This document shows, piece by piece, positions 44,629 to 53,899 of a stretch of DNA of 64,000 nucleotides (the stretch's first letter is position 1; each line of letters begins with the position of its first letter). The translations under genes and the position numbers were made by a program. The stretch is taken from positions 6,491,501-6,555,500 of the forward strand of contig NZ_CP062229.1 in assembly GCF_024707545.1 (NCBI RefSeq). Direction: 5' to 3'. Below the pieces are notes generated by a model. It did not search any database and was not told where the DNA came from. It was given only the letters and a program-made list of their open reading frames with translations. The stretch is from Mesorhizobium onobrychidis (GTDB taxonomy: Bacteria > Pseudomonadota > Alphaproteobacteria > Rhizobiales > Rhizobiaceae).

Positions 44629-45621
44629 GTACCGTGCGGCAATGAGCGTTCCCACTGCGTTGCGGAGAAAGATCGCCAGCACACGGCACTCCGATATAAA
44701 GTGGTCGACGCGAAGAATAAGCGCCACGCCGGCACCCGGGACGGTCGGAACGACAAAGAGCATTGCAGCGAACGTGACGAGGCCTGCATCGGTGATGCGA
44801 ATTGTTCTCTTCGAAGGGAGCAAGGCGACGAACAGCAGCAGGATCCGACCGCCGATCGACAGATGCGTGTGCGTCGCCTGGGCGATGAACAGGGCGGGCA
44901 ACGTCATGTAGATATTGATGCCCTCTCGATTGAAAAAATGTCCGGCCGGGATGACCAGGCCCAGGACCGAACGCCTGGCGCCCGCCCCTTCAACAAGCGC
45001 GGCTTGCATCAGGATGCCGACCAGCTTGAACACCGGCGCGAGGAGCGCCTGAAGCAAGGAAAGCACAGGCTTGCCCGTGTCTCCGGCCATCGCCAGCGCG
45101 ATGCCGAACAGAACCGAGAAGAACAGGACCTGCAGGATGTCGCCTTCGGCGAAGGCACCAATGATCGTTGACGGGATGATGTTCATCAGGAAGCCGGTCA
45201 CCGACTGCTCGTGGGCCTTGGCGGCATAGCCCTGCACGGCCTGGCCATCGAGCGAGGCCGGATCGATGTCGAGGCCGGCCCCAGGCTGAACGACATTGCC
45301 GACAATGAGACCGACGATCACTGCGAGGCTCGAGAAGGTGAGGAAATAGATCATCGCCTTGCCGGCGACCCGGCCGACCTTCTTGAGATCGTTCATGCCG
45401 GCAATGCCGGTCGTGACGGTCAGAAAGATCACCGGCGCGATAATCATCTTCACCAGCTTGATGAAAGCATCGCCGAGCGGCTTCAGGGCCTCTCCGGTCC
45501 CCGGATAAAAATAGCCAACTGCGACGCCAAGCGCGATGGCGGCAAGCACCTGCACGTAAAACCGCGCAATATGGGGCTTACGAGGCCCGGCGTTTGCGCT
45601 GTGGACTTGTGGAGCTAACAC
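44629..45621 (-). pseudogene. dctA: C4-dicarboxylate transporter DctA, internal deletion
   Basis: The first 208 residues closely follow DctA ([41 protein letters not shown]). The sequence then jumps from [10 protein letters not shown] to [18 protein letters not shown], losing about 100 residues that include the TSSSE substrate loop. The distal part ([30 protein letters not shown]) carries unusual substitutions. The true end is replaced by unrelated read-through as far as 44311. DctA normally imports the dicarboxylates that fuel bacteroids; this copy cannot, so another must exist if the strain fixes nitrogen. Confidence 0.82.
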
Positions 45622-46051
45622 CGTCGCTTTCCCTGACCGGATCTGGGCGGGCTCTTCCTCGCTTCAAGGCTTCTCCCGGGCGGCGCTCCGGTCGAACGCT
45701 GCTGCCTCTCGGGCGCAAGTGCCATGCCAAACAGCGGCGGCGCGACAACGTGCGGGACCTTTCACGCAGTGCTGCATCGCCGCAGGCGTGTGCCCGTCTT
45801 CGAAACAAGGGCAGACTGTTGGGGATTGGAGGACACGCAACCTGACAGCGGCCGAAAATCCGTCGAGGCAACCTGTTCCCTTGGGTGGCTGCGATCGGGA
45901 TTTAGATGGTCGATATCTGGCTATGGCAATGTCCAAGGCCTCGCTCAGTCGGCTAGTATGTCGGATATCGAACAACTCGGTCGACAGGCGATCGCTACCA
46001 CGACCGTCTAGTCTGCCGCCCCACAAGATGGAGTAAATCGACCGGCCGTGT
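45622..46051. other. Gene-free stretch between dctA and the glycosyltransferase
   Basis: About 430 bases. A 120-codon reverse frame (45664-46026) has no recognisable motif. It should contain the promoter of the former dctA; I could not pick out a clear RpoN -24/-12 element. Confidence 0.4.
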
Positions 46052-47308
46052 TTATGACACAGGCCCTAAGCTGCCTCCTGGCGCGCGATCGTGCTGGTCG
46101 CACCACCCGCGAGCCACAATAAGTTTATCCCGTCTCTTACAATGATCCATCAAAGCGTTTACCTCGGCAATCACGAGGTCGGGCGTGATGTCGAACTTGC
46201 AGCGCACTTTGATCGGACAGCGCCGCACTTTGTCCAGACCACATCCGCGACATTCAATAACGCTCATAAGCATGCTGACCAGGGGACCTCGAAACCCCCA
46301 AATTTCCGGCAGGTGTGACGCGGTGAAAATGCCGACGGTAGGGCGGCCAAGCTGGGCAGCGACATGCCCAGCGCCTGAGTTGTTCGACACCACGAGCGCG
46401 GCCGATTTGATGAGATGATTGAATTCCAATTCTGACAAGTCGACAGCCGTTCGAATCTCCGCGGCTCCACGGTCGCGAGCTATCTTCGCAACCTCCTCAA
46501 GCGCTTCCCGGCTTTCGCCACGACCCACGAGAACCACCTCACCACGGGTAGAAAGAGCAGCGACAAGTTTGCCGAAATTTGCAAGCGGCCAATCTCGAAG
46601 GCCGGAATTCGAGAACGGGGCCACGACGATCGGGGCCTTGCTTTTCGTTGAACTCTGGCGGTGACCCGCTTGCCCTTCGCCGTCGAAACAGGCCGCTGCC
46701 TTCGCGACCAGAAAGAGGAGGATTTCCGACACATGCTGGAGACGTACCTGCTTGCGGTCAACGAACCAATCAAGCCATCTGCGAGGGAATTTGTCGGCGA
46801 TCCTTATTTTTTGGGCCAGCTTGTAGAAGATGGTTCTGCGCAATTTGAGATTGAATGGCGCTATCGCAATATCGATCTGCTGCATGCTGTGACGATCAAC
46901 TATCGCTGCACGATGCCTGGCTGGGACTTCCAGCAAAATCGGCCTTGTCTCATCCGGAACACGCATATCAATGGCAAGATCAAACTCTCCGGTCAGCAGC
47001 GGCCTTATGTCGGCCGCTTTTTTGCGCGTTTTGACCGTTGGGTCGCGATGAAAAAAATCAAAAGCAACGTAATCGTCGGCGAGGTCGAACTGTTTTGCAG
47101 TATCGATGTTCCAGCTTCCGACCACCAGCGTAATGTGGGCATGCGCAAAGCGCTGACGCAGGTCCTTCAGGGGCGCCAAAGACATCCAAAAGTCGCCGAC
47201 ATAATCAAGCTTGAGCACCAAAATTCTCATTTTTGCGCTTGACTGTTCCGGTTCTTCCCAGCTGCGGTATATAATTTTATTGGCGTCGTGCTTCGTAAAG
47301 TATCCCAT
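46052..47308 (-). CDS. Glycosyltransferase family 9 (heptosyltransferase-like), nod-box gene candidate
   Basis: A GT-B glycosyltransferase resembling ADP-heptose:LPS heptosyltransferases. The catalytic domain opens MRILVLKLDYVGDFWMSLAP, the GT9 nucleotide-fold start. The donor-binding half has APIVVAPFSNSGLRDWP and SNNSGAGHVAAQLGRPTVGIFT. A cysteine-rich stretch, ECRGCGLDKVRRCPIKVRC, near the end is unusual and could bind metal. The start is unclear: ATG 47308 is used, ATG 47230 matches the domain edge, GTG 47338 is possible, and the frame stays open to about 47575. A nod box lies upstream at 47799-47848. A role in symbiotic surface polysaccharide or Nod-factor decoration is inferred. Confidence 0.82.
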   Translation of the reverse strand: MGYFTKHDANKIIYRSWEEPEQSSAKMRILVLKLDYVGDFWMSLAPLKDLRQRFAHAHITLVVGSWNIDTAKQFDLADDYVAFDFFHRDPTVKTRKKAADIRPLLTGEFDLAIDMRVPDETRPILLEVPARHRAAIVDRHSMQQIDIAIAPFNLKLRRTIFYKLAQKIRIADKFPRRWLDWFVDRKQVRLQHVSEILLFLVAKAAACFDGEGQAGHRQSSTKSKAPIVVAPFSNSGLRDWPLANFGKLVAALSTRGEVVLVGRGESREALEEVAKIARDRGAAEIRTAVDLSELEFNHLIKSAALVVSNNSGAGHVAAQLGRPTVGIFTASHLPEIWGFRGPLVSMLMSVIECRGCGLDKVRRCPIKVRCKFDITPDLVIAEVNALMDHCKRRDKLIVARGWCDQHDRAPGGSLGPVS

Positions 47309-47798
47309 TGCGATTCCGAAGATTATACGGGGTAACACTGCTAGCCCAGTGATGCCTGTGTAGGTTGTAGTGCTTCCTGTTTTATCCGCGTCAACAAGGC
47401 AACCGGCAATATTACTTAAACGATCTTGGAACGACTGGTCATTGCCGTATCTCGCCGCCGCGAGTGAGAGGAATTCCAGCGTCCAGACCCCGTCGGCTGG
47501 GAAAGCTTTTGCCGACGAGCGAGCAATGAGGGCGGAAAGATGGGTTGCCGAATTTCTTTGCGGGAAAGCGGCCTAGGCGGCGCTAGCCGTTCGAGCGTTC
47601 TGACAGGGGAACCTTGCACCTACCTGAACGAGAAGTCGCAGAGTTCGAAATCGTCGCCCTGCTGCAGCTCATTCCCAGGACAATTTCCAGCGCACGTCTG
47701 AGCTCATCAAAGATTTCCCCTTCAGGGTCCCTTTTTACGCGACAGAGGCAGCGGATGATCGCTGCGGGTCCGGTGCTGTCGTCAATGCGAGATTCCGG
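47309..47798. other. Stretch between the second nod box and the glycosyltransferase
   Basis: On the minus strand the glycosyltransferase frame is open back to a stop near 47575. It would encode a plausible peptide (VWTLEFLSLAARYG, DRLSNIAGCLVDAD) but has no ATG. Bases 47583-47834 hold an 83-codon frame beginning inside the nod box, with no known motif. The stretch may be a long leader or the relic of a first nod-box gene. Confidence 0.4.
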
Positions 47799-47848
47799 AA
47801 GATTGTTAAAATCGATAGTTTGGATGAAGCCCATCCACGCTATGGATA
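47799..47848 (-). promoter_or_regulatory. Second nod box
   Basis: On the minus strand, ATCCATAGCGTGGATG (from about 47847) is followed by GGCTTC, then ATCCAAACTATCGATTTTA and ACAATC, ending near 47800. This agrees with nearly every conserved block of the NodD-binding nod box (ATCCA, GATG, ATC-N-AAAC, ATCGATTTTA, CAATC). It points toward the GT9 gene 490 bases downstream. It lies just beyond the 3' end of the broken hypX. Confidence 0.85.
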
Positions 47849-47879
47849 GTGGAAATGCCAGCCGCGATCAGCACCGCTT

Positions 47880-49171
47880 AACTGATGATGCCGGCTTTCG
47901 GCACTTCCGGACTGAGGCGCCCGCGCGCCCTTTCCTTTGGCGGGCGCGGGCGCCAAGCCTCGACGAAGTGTTCGTAACCCTTCTGGGCCTGCTCGGCGAC
48001 ACGCATCTCTTGGTTCCGCCGCCAGCCCCGGCATTGCCGAGCACCGCGGCAATAACCAGTCGGTCATCGGTCTCGATGATCTCGCGCACCAAGTCGTTCA
48101 TCGCGTTTATATTGCGCCAGGATTCGTCGGCGGCGCTGTCGGCGCCCTCGATGATGCCGAGATGGATGCCGTTCGGCCAGCGATCCGCGTCACCCGCAGC
48201 ACAAGAACCGGAAGCGAGCGTGCCTTGGCCCTCGTGATCGCCTTGCGCAAGGTATCGCAATCTTCCGACGACATCGCGCCGTTGTGGAAGCGGAATTCGA
48301 GAAGTCCGACGCCGTTCTCCTCCCGGTAACGGCAGGGTTCGGGTCCTTCGATGATGGGCAGATTGCTTGCTTTGGCACCGAGCAGCCGGAGCGCCGGCAG
48401 TTTCAGCGAGCGGGAATCCGGTCGCCGGAGATGGCCGATCCACAGCGCCCCCTCACGGAAGACCATGGCGAGAGCGTGCCGCGAACGGCCGATGAGCGCG
48501 CCGGCAGGCCCCGGAAATCCTTCCGCACGCTCAGCGTCAAACACCAGGAAAGTCTGTCCGGCGATCGTCATCGTAGCGCCGGGATCTCCGTCCGACGCCC
48601 GGATGATGCGTAGCGCTTCCTCGGCCGAGTGTCGGGTCGGGTCGAGGATACGGTCGGACCTCCGGCAGGCGGGTCGCACCCTCTGCCCCAGTTCGCCGGC
48701 AGCGCCGCCCCTTCCCTGCGCTCGATGCGGCCGATCGCTTCGAAGACGCAGGCTACGGCAACCTGGGTCACTTCATGTCAGTAGAGGCTCGACTTCCGAG
48801 CGGGGCGCATCGGAAATTCCGCCCAAGCCCAGACGGGCCCCGCATCCATTTCCTCCCGAGGCTCGATCAGTGTGACGCCCCAGGTCGCTTCGCCGTCGAG
48901 GATCGCCCAGCACGAGGGCGCTCGGGCCGCGATCGCCACGGATGCCCGGATGGACGATCAGGCAGAGCGTTCCGCGCCAGACATCGGCCGGGATCGGCCG
49001 CTTGAGGAAGGGCGCGATCACGAGGTCCGGCGAAAAGAGAACGACCGCCTCGCGAGTGAAGTCGTCATGGATGTCGAGATCGACCGTCACTTCGTGACCA
49101 GCCCGTCTCAGGTCGACATGCAGGCGCTGGGAGAGCGAGTTGAAATCGTGGCAGAGAAGCAGGATGCGCAT
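47880..49171 (-). pseudogene. hypX: hypX (hoxX) remnant with several frameshifts
   Basis: HypX makes CO for the hydrogenase active site in air from a formyl donor. The start ATG 49171 follows GAGAGGG after hypE and encodes RILLLCHDFNSLSQRLHVDL and FLKRPIPADVWRGTLCLIVHPG, the formyl-transferase-like domain. The frame breaks after GPSAL. Other frames carry VTQVAVACVFEAIGRIERREG, then the long block 48107-48679 (FLVFDAERAEGFPGPAGALI) and then DESWRNINAMNDLVREIIET of the enoyl-CoA-hydratase-like domain. The C-terminal third is missing. At least three shifts make it nonfunctional. Confidence 0.85.
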
Positions 49172-49180
49172 CACCCTCTC

Positions 49181-50233
49181 TTAGCAGATCCGGGGCAGTT
49201 GTTCGCCCGACAGCCAGTCGACAATCCGGCCGCCGCCAAACGAGGTCGTCATCTGGACAAAGCAGTTGTCGTCGGCCACGACGTGGCCGACCAGTGCCGC
49301 CTCACTGCCAAGCGGATGCGCGCGCATCGTCGCGAGCACGGCGTTAGCGCCCTCCGGCGCCACGACTGCTACCAGTTTCCCTTCATTGGCGACATTGAGC
49401 GGATCGAGGCCGAGGAACTCGCAGGCTGCAGCCACTTCCGGTTTGAGCGGGATCTTGTCTTCGTCGATGCGGAAGCCGACCCGCGACTGGCTGGCGATCT
49501 CGTTCAGCGTCGCGGCGATGCCGCCGCGCGTCGGATCGCGCATTAGCCGGATATGCGCCCCGCCAGCCGCGATCATGTCTGCTACCAGCCCGTGCAAGGC
49601 CGCGCTGTCGGACGCAATGTCGGTGTCGAATTCCAGGTTCTCGTGTTTCGACATCACGGCGACGCCATGGTCTCCGATCGAGCCGGAAATGATCACCGCA
49701 TCACCGGGCCGGGCGGCGTCCGACCGGAGATCGAGCCCGTCCGGAACCATGCCGACGCCGGCGGTCGAAATGAAGACACCGTCGGCCTTGCAGCGCTCGA
49801 CGACCTTGGTGTCGCCGGTGATGATCGGCACGCCGGCCTCGCGCGAGGCGGCGCCCATGCTCTGGGCGATGCGCTCGAGATCGGCGAACGGAAAACCCTC
49901 CTCGATGATGAAGCTTGCCGACAGATAGAGCGGTACCGCGCCCGCCATGGCGATGTCGTTGATCGTGCCGTGCACGGCGAGGGTCCCGATATTGCCGCCG
50001 GGGAAGAAAAGCGGCGAAACGACGTAGGCGTCCGTGGTCATCACCATCCGCCCGCCAGGCACCGAAAAGGCCGACTGGTCGTTGCCGGCCCTCAGCCAGT
50101 CATTGTCGAAAGCCTTGTGGAAAATGCCCTCGATCAACTGGCCCATGGCGCGCCCGCCGGCCCCGTGCGAAAGGTCGACACGGCCGTTCGCGACATCGAG
50201 CTTGCGCCTGTAGGCCTTGATCATCATGTTCAT
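49181..50233 (-). CDS. hypE: Hydrogenase maturation protein HypE
   Basis: A 350-residue ATP-dependent dehydratase that turns the carbamoylated C-terminal Cys into a thiocyanate, the source of the CN ligands of the NiFe site. It has the AIR-synthetase-like fold with DLSHGAGGRAM at the N-terminus and AGNDQSAFSVPGGRMVMTTD. The invariant C-terminus PRIC is present. ATG 50233 overlaps the hypD stop (ATGA). The frame extends 100 codons upstream, antisense in character to nothing known. Confidence 0.95.
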   Translation of the reverse strand: MNMMIKAYRRKLDVANGRVDLSHGAGGRAMGQLIEGIFHKAFDNDWLRAGNDQSAFSVPGGRMVMTTDAYVVSPLFFPGGNIGTLAVHGTINDIAMAGAVPLYLSASFIIEEGFPFADLERIAQSMGAASREAGVPIITGDTKVVERCKADGVFISTAGVGMVPDGLDLRSDAARPGDAVIISGSIGDHGVAVMSKHENLEFDTDIASDSAALHGLVADMIAAGGAHIRLMRDPTRGGIAATLNEIASQSRVGFRIDEDKIPLKPEVAAACEFLGLDPLNVANEGKLVAVVAPEGANAVLATMRAHPLGSEAALVGHVVADDNCFVQMTTSFGGGRIVDWLSGEQLPRIC

Positions 50234-51387
50234 GCGACCGCCCTCCCGACATCCACCTGCCGCGCCCTCTCGCGGAAGCGGCCATAGGTCCAGTGCGCGG
50301 CGCAGGCGCCCTCCGACGACACCATGCAGGAGCCCATCGGTGTATCGGGCGTGCAGACCGTGCCGAACAGCTTGCAGTCGGTCGGCCTCCTGACGCCGCG
50401 CAGGATCGCGCCGCATGCGCAGGCCGGGTTGTCCTTCGCGGCGGGCGTCACCATCGAAAAGCGCTTCTCGGCGTCGTAGGCCACATATTGCGGCCGAAGC
50501 CGCAGCGCGCCATAGGGCACTTCGCCGAGACCGCGCCATTCGAAGCTCTCGCGCAGCTCGAAGAAATTCGCCACCTCGGCCTGGGCCTTTTCGTTGCCGA
50601 GCGCGGTCACCGCGCGGATATACTGGTTTTCGACCTCGTGCCTGCCGTCATTGACCTGGCGCACGAGCATCAAGATCGCCTGGATGACGTCGAGCGGCTC
50701 GAAGCCCGCAACCACCACCGGCTTCTGGAATTCCCCGGCGAAGAATTCGTAAGGTTCGGTGCCGATGACGGTCGAGACGTGCGCAGGACCGACGAAACCG
50801 TCGATCTTGATCGTGCCGAGCTTGCGAACGTCAGGGCTTTCCAGGATGTTCTGGATCGCCGCCGGCGTCAGCACATGATTGCAGAAGATCGAGAAATTGC
50901 CGAGCCCCTTGGCTATCGCCGCCTTGAGCGCGAGCGCGGTCGGTGGCGTCGTGGTCTCGAAGCCGATGGCAAAGAACACCACTTCGCGTTCGAGCTCGGC
51001 CTCGGCGATCCTGAGCGCATCGAGCGTCGAATAAACCATGCGGATATCGGCGCCGGCCGCCTTGGCCTTCAAGAGGCTCGATCCGTTCGAGCCCGGCACG
51101 CGCATCAGGTCGCCATAGGTGCAGAGCGTGATCTCCGGCCGCATAGCGAGCGCGATTGCCGCATCGATACGGCCGATCGGCAGCACGCAGACGGGACAGC
51201 CCGGTCCGTGGATCATCCGCACATTGGCCGGCAGCAGGTCCTCGAGACCATAGCGGGAAATAGCATGCGTATGGCCGCCGCAGAACTCCATGAAGTGATA
51301 GGAACGCCCTGGATCGGCGAGAGCGGCGATCTGCCGGGCGATATCCTTGGCGAGCCTGCCGTCGCGATATTCGTCGATATATTTCAT
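50230..51387 (-). CDS. hypD: Hydrogenase maturation protein HypD
   Basis: A 385-residue iron-sulfur protein that, with HypC, assembles the Fe(CN)2CO unit. Conserved segments are visible: MEFCGGHTHAI (about residue 33) and MIHGPGCPVCVLP (about residue 58). GFETTTPPTA and the C-terminal cysteines ACACGAILRG, CKLFG and CAAHWTYGRF are also present. It overlaps hypC by 4 bases (51384-51387) and hypE likewise. Confidence 0.96.
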   Translation of the reverse strand: MKYIDEYRDGRLAKDIARQIAALADPGRSYHFMEFCGGHTHAISRYGLEDLLPANVRMIHGPGCPVCVLPIGRIDAAIALAMRPEITLCTYGDLMRVPGSNGSSLLKAKAAGADIRMVYSTLDALRIAEAELEREVVFFAIGFETTTPPTALALKAAIAKGLGNFSIFCNHVLTPAAIQNILESPDVRKLGTIKIDGFVGPAHVSTVIGTEPYEFFAGEFQKPVVVAGFEPLDVIQAILMLVRQVNDGRHEVENQYIRAVTALGNEKAQAEVANFFELRESFEWRGLGEVPYGALRLRPQYVAYDAEKRFSMVTPAAKDNPACACGAILRGVRRPTDCKLFGTVCTPDTPMGSCMVSSEGACAAHWTYGRFRERARQVDVGRAVA

Positions 51388-51614
51388 GCCGCATCTCCCA
51401 TGGCAGCAGCTTCGCGGATGAGGGCGAGCGTCCTTTCCGCCTCCTCCGGATCGATCTTCGCGAGCGCATAGCCGACATGAAGGACGAGATAGTCGCCTGG
51501 CCGGACATCGTCGACCAGCGCGGTCGAAACGATCTTCGATACGCCGTCGAGCGTGACCTTGGCCATGTGGTCGGGCAGTACTTCCTTGACCTGGACCGGT
51601 ATCGCTAGGCACAT
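51384..51614 (-). CDS. hypC: Hydrogenase maturation chaperone HypC
   Basis: A 76-residue chaperone beginning MCLAIPVQV. Its Cys2, exposed after Met removal, carries the Fe(CN)2CO group to the large subunit HupL. VRPGDYLVLHVGYALAKIDPEEAE is the family core. It overlaps hypF and hypD by a few bases. It is distinct from the related hupF further upstream. Confidence 0.96.
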   Translation of the reverse strand: MCLAIPVQVKEVLPDHMAKVTLDGVSKIVSTALVDDVRPGDYLVLHVGYALAKIDPEEAERTLALIREAAAMGDAA

Positions 51615-53881
51615 GTCCGGCTCTCCTCCGCTGATGCATTCTCGTTCATGATGACCTGCCGCGCATGAGCGGCCTGCCCGAGCGCGATGCCGCCGTCATT
51701 GGCCGGCGCAAGACGTGGCAAATAAGCTCTGAGACCGCGCTCCCGAAGCGCTTGCGCAAGTCCGGCCGCAAGGACCCGATTCATCAAGCATCCGCCGCCG
51801 AGCGCGACCTCCGGGATGCCGAGGAGTGTCGCTTCCCTCGCGGCCCATTCCGCAAGCCCCGCGATCAGCGTACCGTGAAAGAGATCGGCCGCGTCAGCGC
51901 CGCTCAGTCCTTCCCGCGCAAGATGCAGGATTAGCGGCCGGAAATCGAGCACCCCGTCCCGAATTGCATAGCCGTCGGAGAGACAGCGCGGCGCCCGGAC
52001 CAGGGCCTCGAGCTCCATCGCCGCCTGCCCTTCGTAGCTCTGGACGAGACGAATGGCTGCTATCGCCGCGGCGGCATCGAAGAGCCTGCCGAGGCTGGTT
52101 GTCCGGGACGGCTGCATACCGCGTTCGAACATCGCCGTGAGCTGCGCAACACCCGGATGACCTGGCCAGAGCTGCGACGCGAAATCAAGGCATCCGGCCT
52201 CCTGCAGGGCTGCCACCCCCATGCGCCAAGGCTCACGCGCCGCGCGGTCGCCACCAGGCAGCGGCAGCGATGTAAGCGATCCCGCTCGGCGCCAATGACC
52301 CCCATCGGCGATGAGCATTTCGCCCCCCCAACTCGTGCCATCGGCGCCGAAACCGTGGCCATCGAGCGCAAGCCCGAGAACCGGGCCGGAAAGCCGATGC
52401 TCCGCCACCACGGCCGCGACATGGGCGACATGATGCTGGACTGCCACTACCGGCAGGCCCAGGCTCTCTGCCATCCGCACCGAACGGAAATCCGGATGCA
52501 GGTCCGAGGCCGCGAATTCCGGCTTCACGTCCAGGATCGAACAGAGATGGGTGATCGCCTCGCGCTGGAAACGGATCGCCTCGGCGTTATTGAGGCCGCC
52601 TATATGCTGCGAGAGAAAGGCCTCGCGCCCACGTGTGACGCAGATAGTGTTCTTGAGGTCGGCGCCGGTCGCGATCACCGCAGGTCCATCCTCGCCGAGA
52701 TCGACGGGCTCGGGCACGAAGCCGCGGGCGCGACGGATGAACGCGGGGGCGCCATCGATGACCTGCATGACGGAGTCGTCGGCGCGGACGGTGATGTCGC
52801 GATCATGGGTGACGATCAGATCCGCAATCGCGGCAAGGCGGCGCGCGGCGTCGGCGTTGTCGGCCACAAGGGGCTCACCACCGGGATTGGCGCTGGTCGC
52901 GACCAGCGCTGCAGGTCGGTGCGGCGAATGGCAGGCGAGTTCGTCGAGCAGCACATGATGCAGTGGAGCATAGGCGAGCATCAGCCCAATCCGCGCGAGG
53001 CCGGGCGCGATGAGCTTAGAGAGCGCACCGGCATGTGCCTCGACCAACACGATCGGGCTCGCGGGCGAGGTCAGCAAGGCTTCTTCGGCATAGCTCAGTC
53101 GTGCGAACTGCCGCGCCGCCTCGATGCCGGCGACCATGACGGCAAACGGCTTCTGGTCACGAGCCTTGCGCAGCCGGAGGAGATCGATCGCTGTATCGTC
53201 GCGGGCGTTGCAGAGCAGGTGGAAACCGCCGATGCCCTTGAGCGCGACGATGGCGCCGCCTTCGAGCCGCGCCGCAATCTCCGCGATCGAATGGCTGAGA
53301 CTCGGGCCGCAATCGGGGCAGGCGACCGGCTCGGCATGGAAGCGCCGGTTCTCCGGATCGATATAGTCCGAGGCACAGGCACGGCACATCGGAAACGATG
53401 CCATCGAGGTCTGCGTCCGGTCATAGGGCAGCGCGCGAGTGATGGTGAAGCGCGGGCCGCAATGGGTGCAGTTGACGAAGGGATAACCGAAGAAGCGGCT
53501 CGCGGGATCGGTCAGCTCACACCGGCATTCGGCGCAGGTCGCGGCATCCGCGCCGATCCGGGTCGCGCTCTTGCCGCCAAGGCTCTCGAGTATCTCGAAC
53601 CGCTCGCCACCGGCTGGCGAGAGTTCGAGCACGTGGATCGAGTCGATGCGGGCGAGCGGCGGCGCCTGGGTCCGGATCGCGTCGGGAAAGCGGCCCGCAT
53701 CCGGACCCTCGATCTCTATCAGCACGCCGGCACTGTCGTTCAGCACGAACCCAGAAAGCCGCATAGTCCGCGCGAGCCTGTAGGCGAAGGGCCGGAACCC
53801 GACACCCTGCACGGCGCCGCGCACCCGGAGCCTGAGCCGCCGGATCGGGTTTTCGATCGGTCGTGCGAGCGCCCTCGCCAT
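51605..53881 (-). CDS. hypF: Carbamoyltransferase HypF
   Basis: A 758-residue enzyme that activates carbamoyl phosphate and loads the HypE C-terminal Cys. The acylphosphatase-like N-domain shows VRGAVQGVGFRPFAYRLA (about residues 19-36). Two zinc-finger-like modules follow (CAECRCE...CTHCGPR and CRAC...CPDCGP, residues about 115-190). Next are a YrdC-like domain (VALKGIGGFHLLCNARD) and a Kae1-like C-terminal domain (VQHHVAHVAAVVAEH, ALGGGCLMNRVLA). All expected parts are present. It lies between hypB and hypC. Confidence 0.96.
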   Translation of the reverse strand: MARALARPIENPIRRLRLRVRGAVQGVGFRPFAYRLARTMRLSGFVLNDSAGVLIEIEGPDAGRFPDAIRTQAPPLARIDSIHVLELSPAGGERFEILESLGGKSATRIGADAATCAECRCELTDPASRFFGYPFVNCTHCGPRFTITRALPYDRTQTSMASFPMCRACASDYIDPENRRFHAEPVACPDCGPSLSHSIAEIAARLEGGAIVALKGIGGFHLLCNARDDTAIDLLRLRKARDQKPFAVMVAGIEAARQFARLSYAEEALLTSPASPIVLVEAHAGALSKLIAPGLARIGLMLAYAPLHHVLLDELACHSPHRPAALVATSANPGGEPLVADNADAARRLAAIADLIVTHDRDITVRADDSVMQVIDGAPAFIRRARGFVPEPVDLGEDGPAVIATGADLKNTICVTRGREAFLSQHIGGLNNAEAIRFQREAITHLCSILDVKPEFAASDLHPDFRSVRMAESLGLPVVAVQHHVAHVAAVVAEHRLSGPVLGLALDGHGFGADGTSWGGEMLIADGGHWRRAGSLTSLPLPGGDRAAREPWRMGVAALQEAGCLDFASQLWPGHPGVAQLTAMFERGMQPSRTTSLGRLFDAAAAIAAIRLVQSYEGQAAMELEALVRAPRCLSDGYAIRDGVLDFRPLILHLAREGLSGADAADLFHGTLIAGLAEWAAREATLLGIPEVALGGGCLMNRVLAAGLAQALRERGLRAYLPRLAPANDGGIALGQAAHARQVIMNENASAEESRTCA

Positions 53882-53899
53882 GGTTCATGCCACCTTCGG

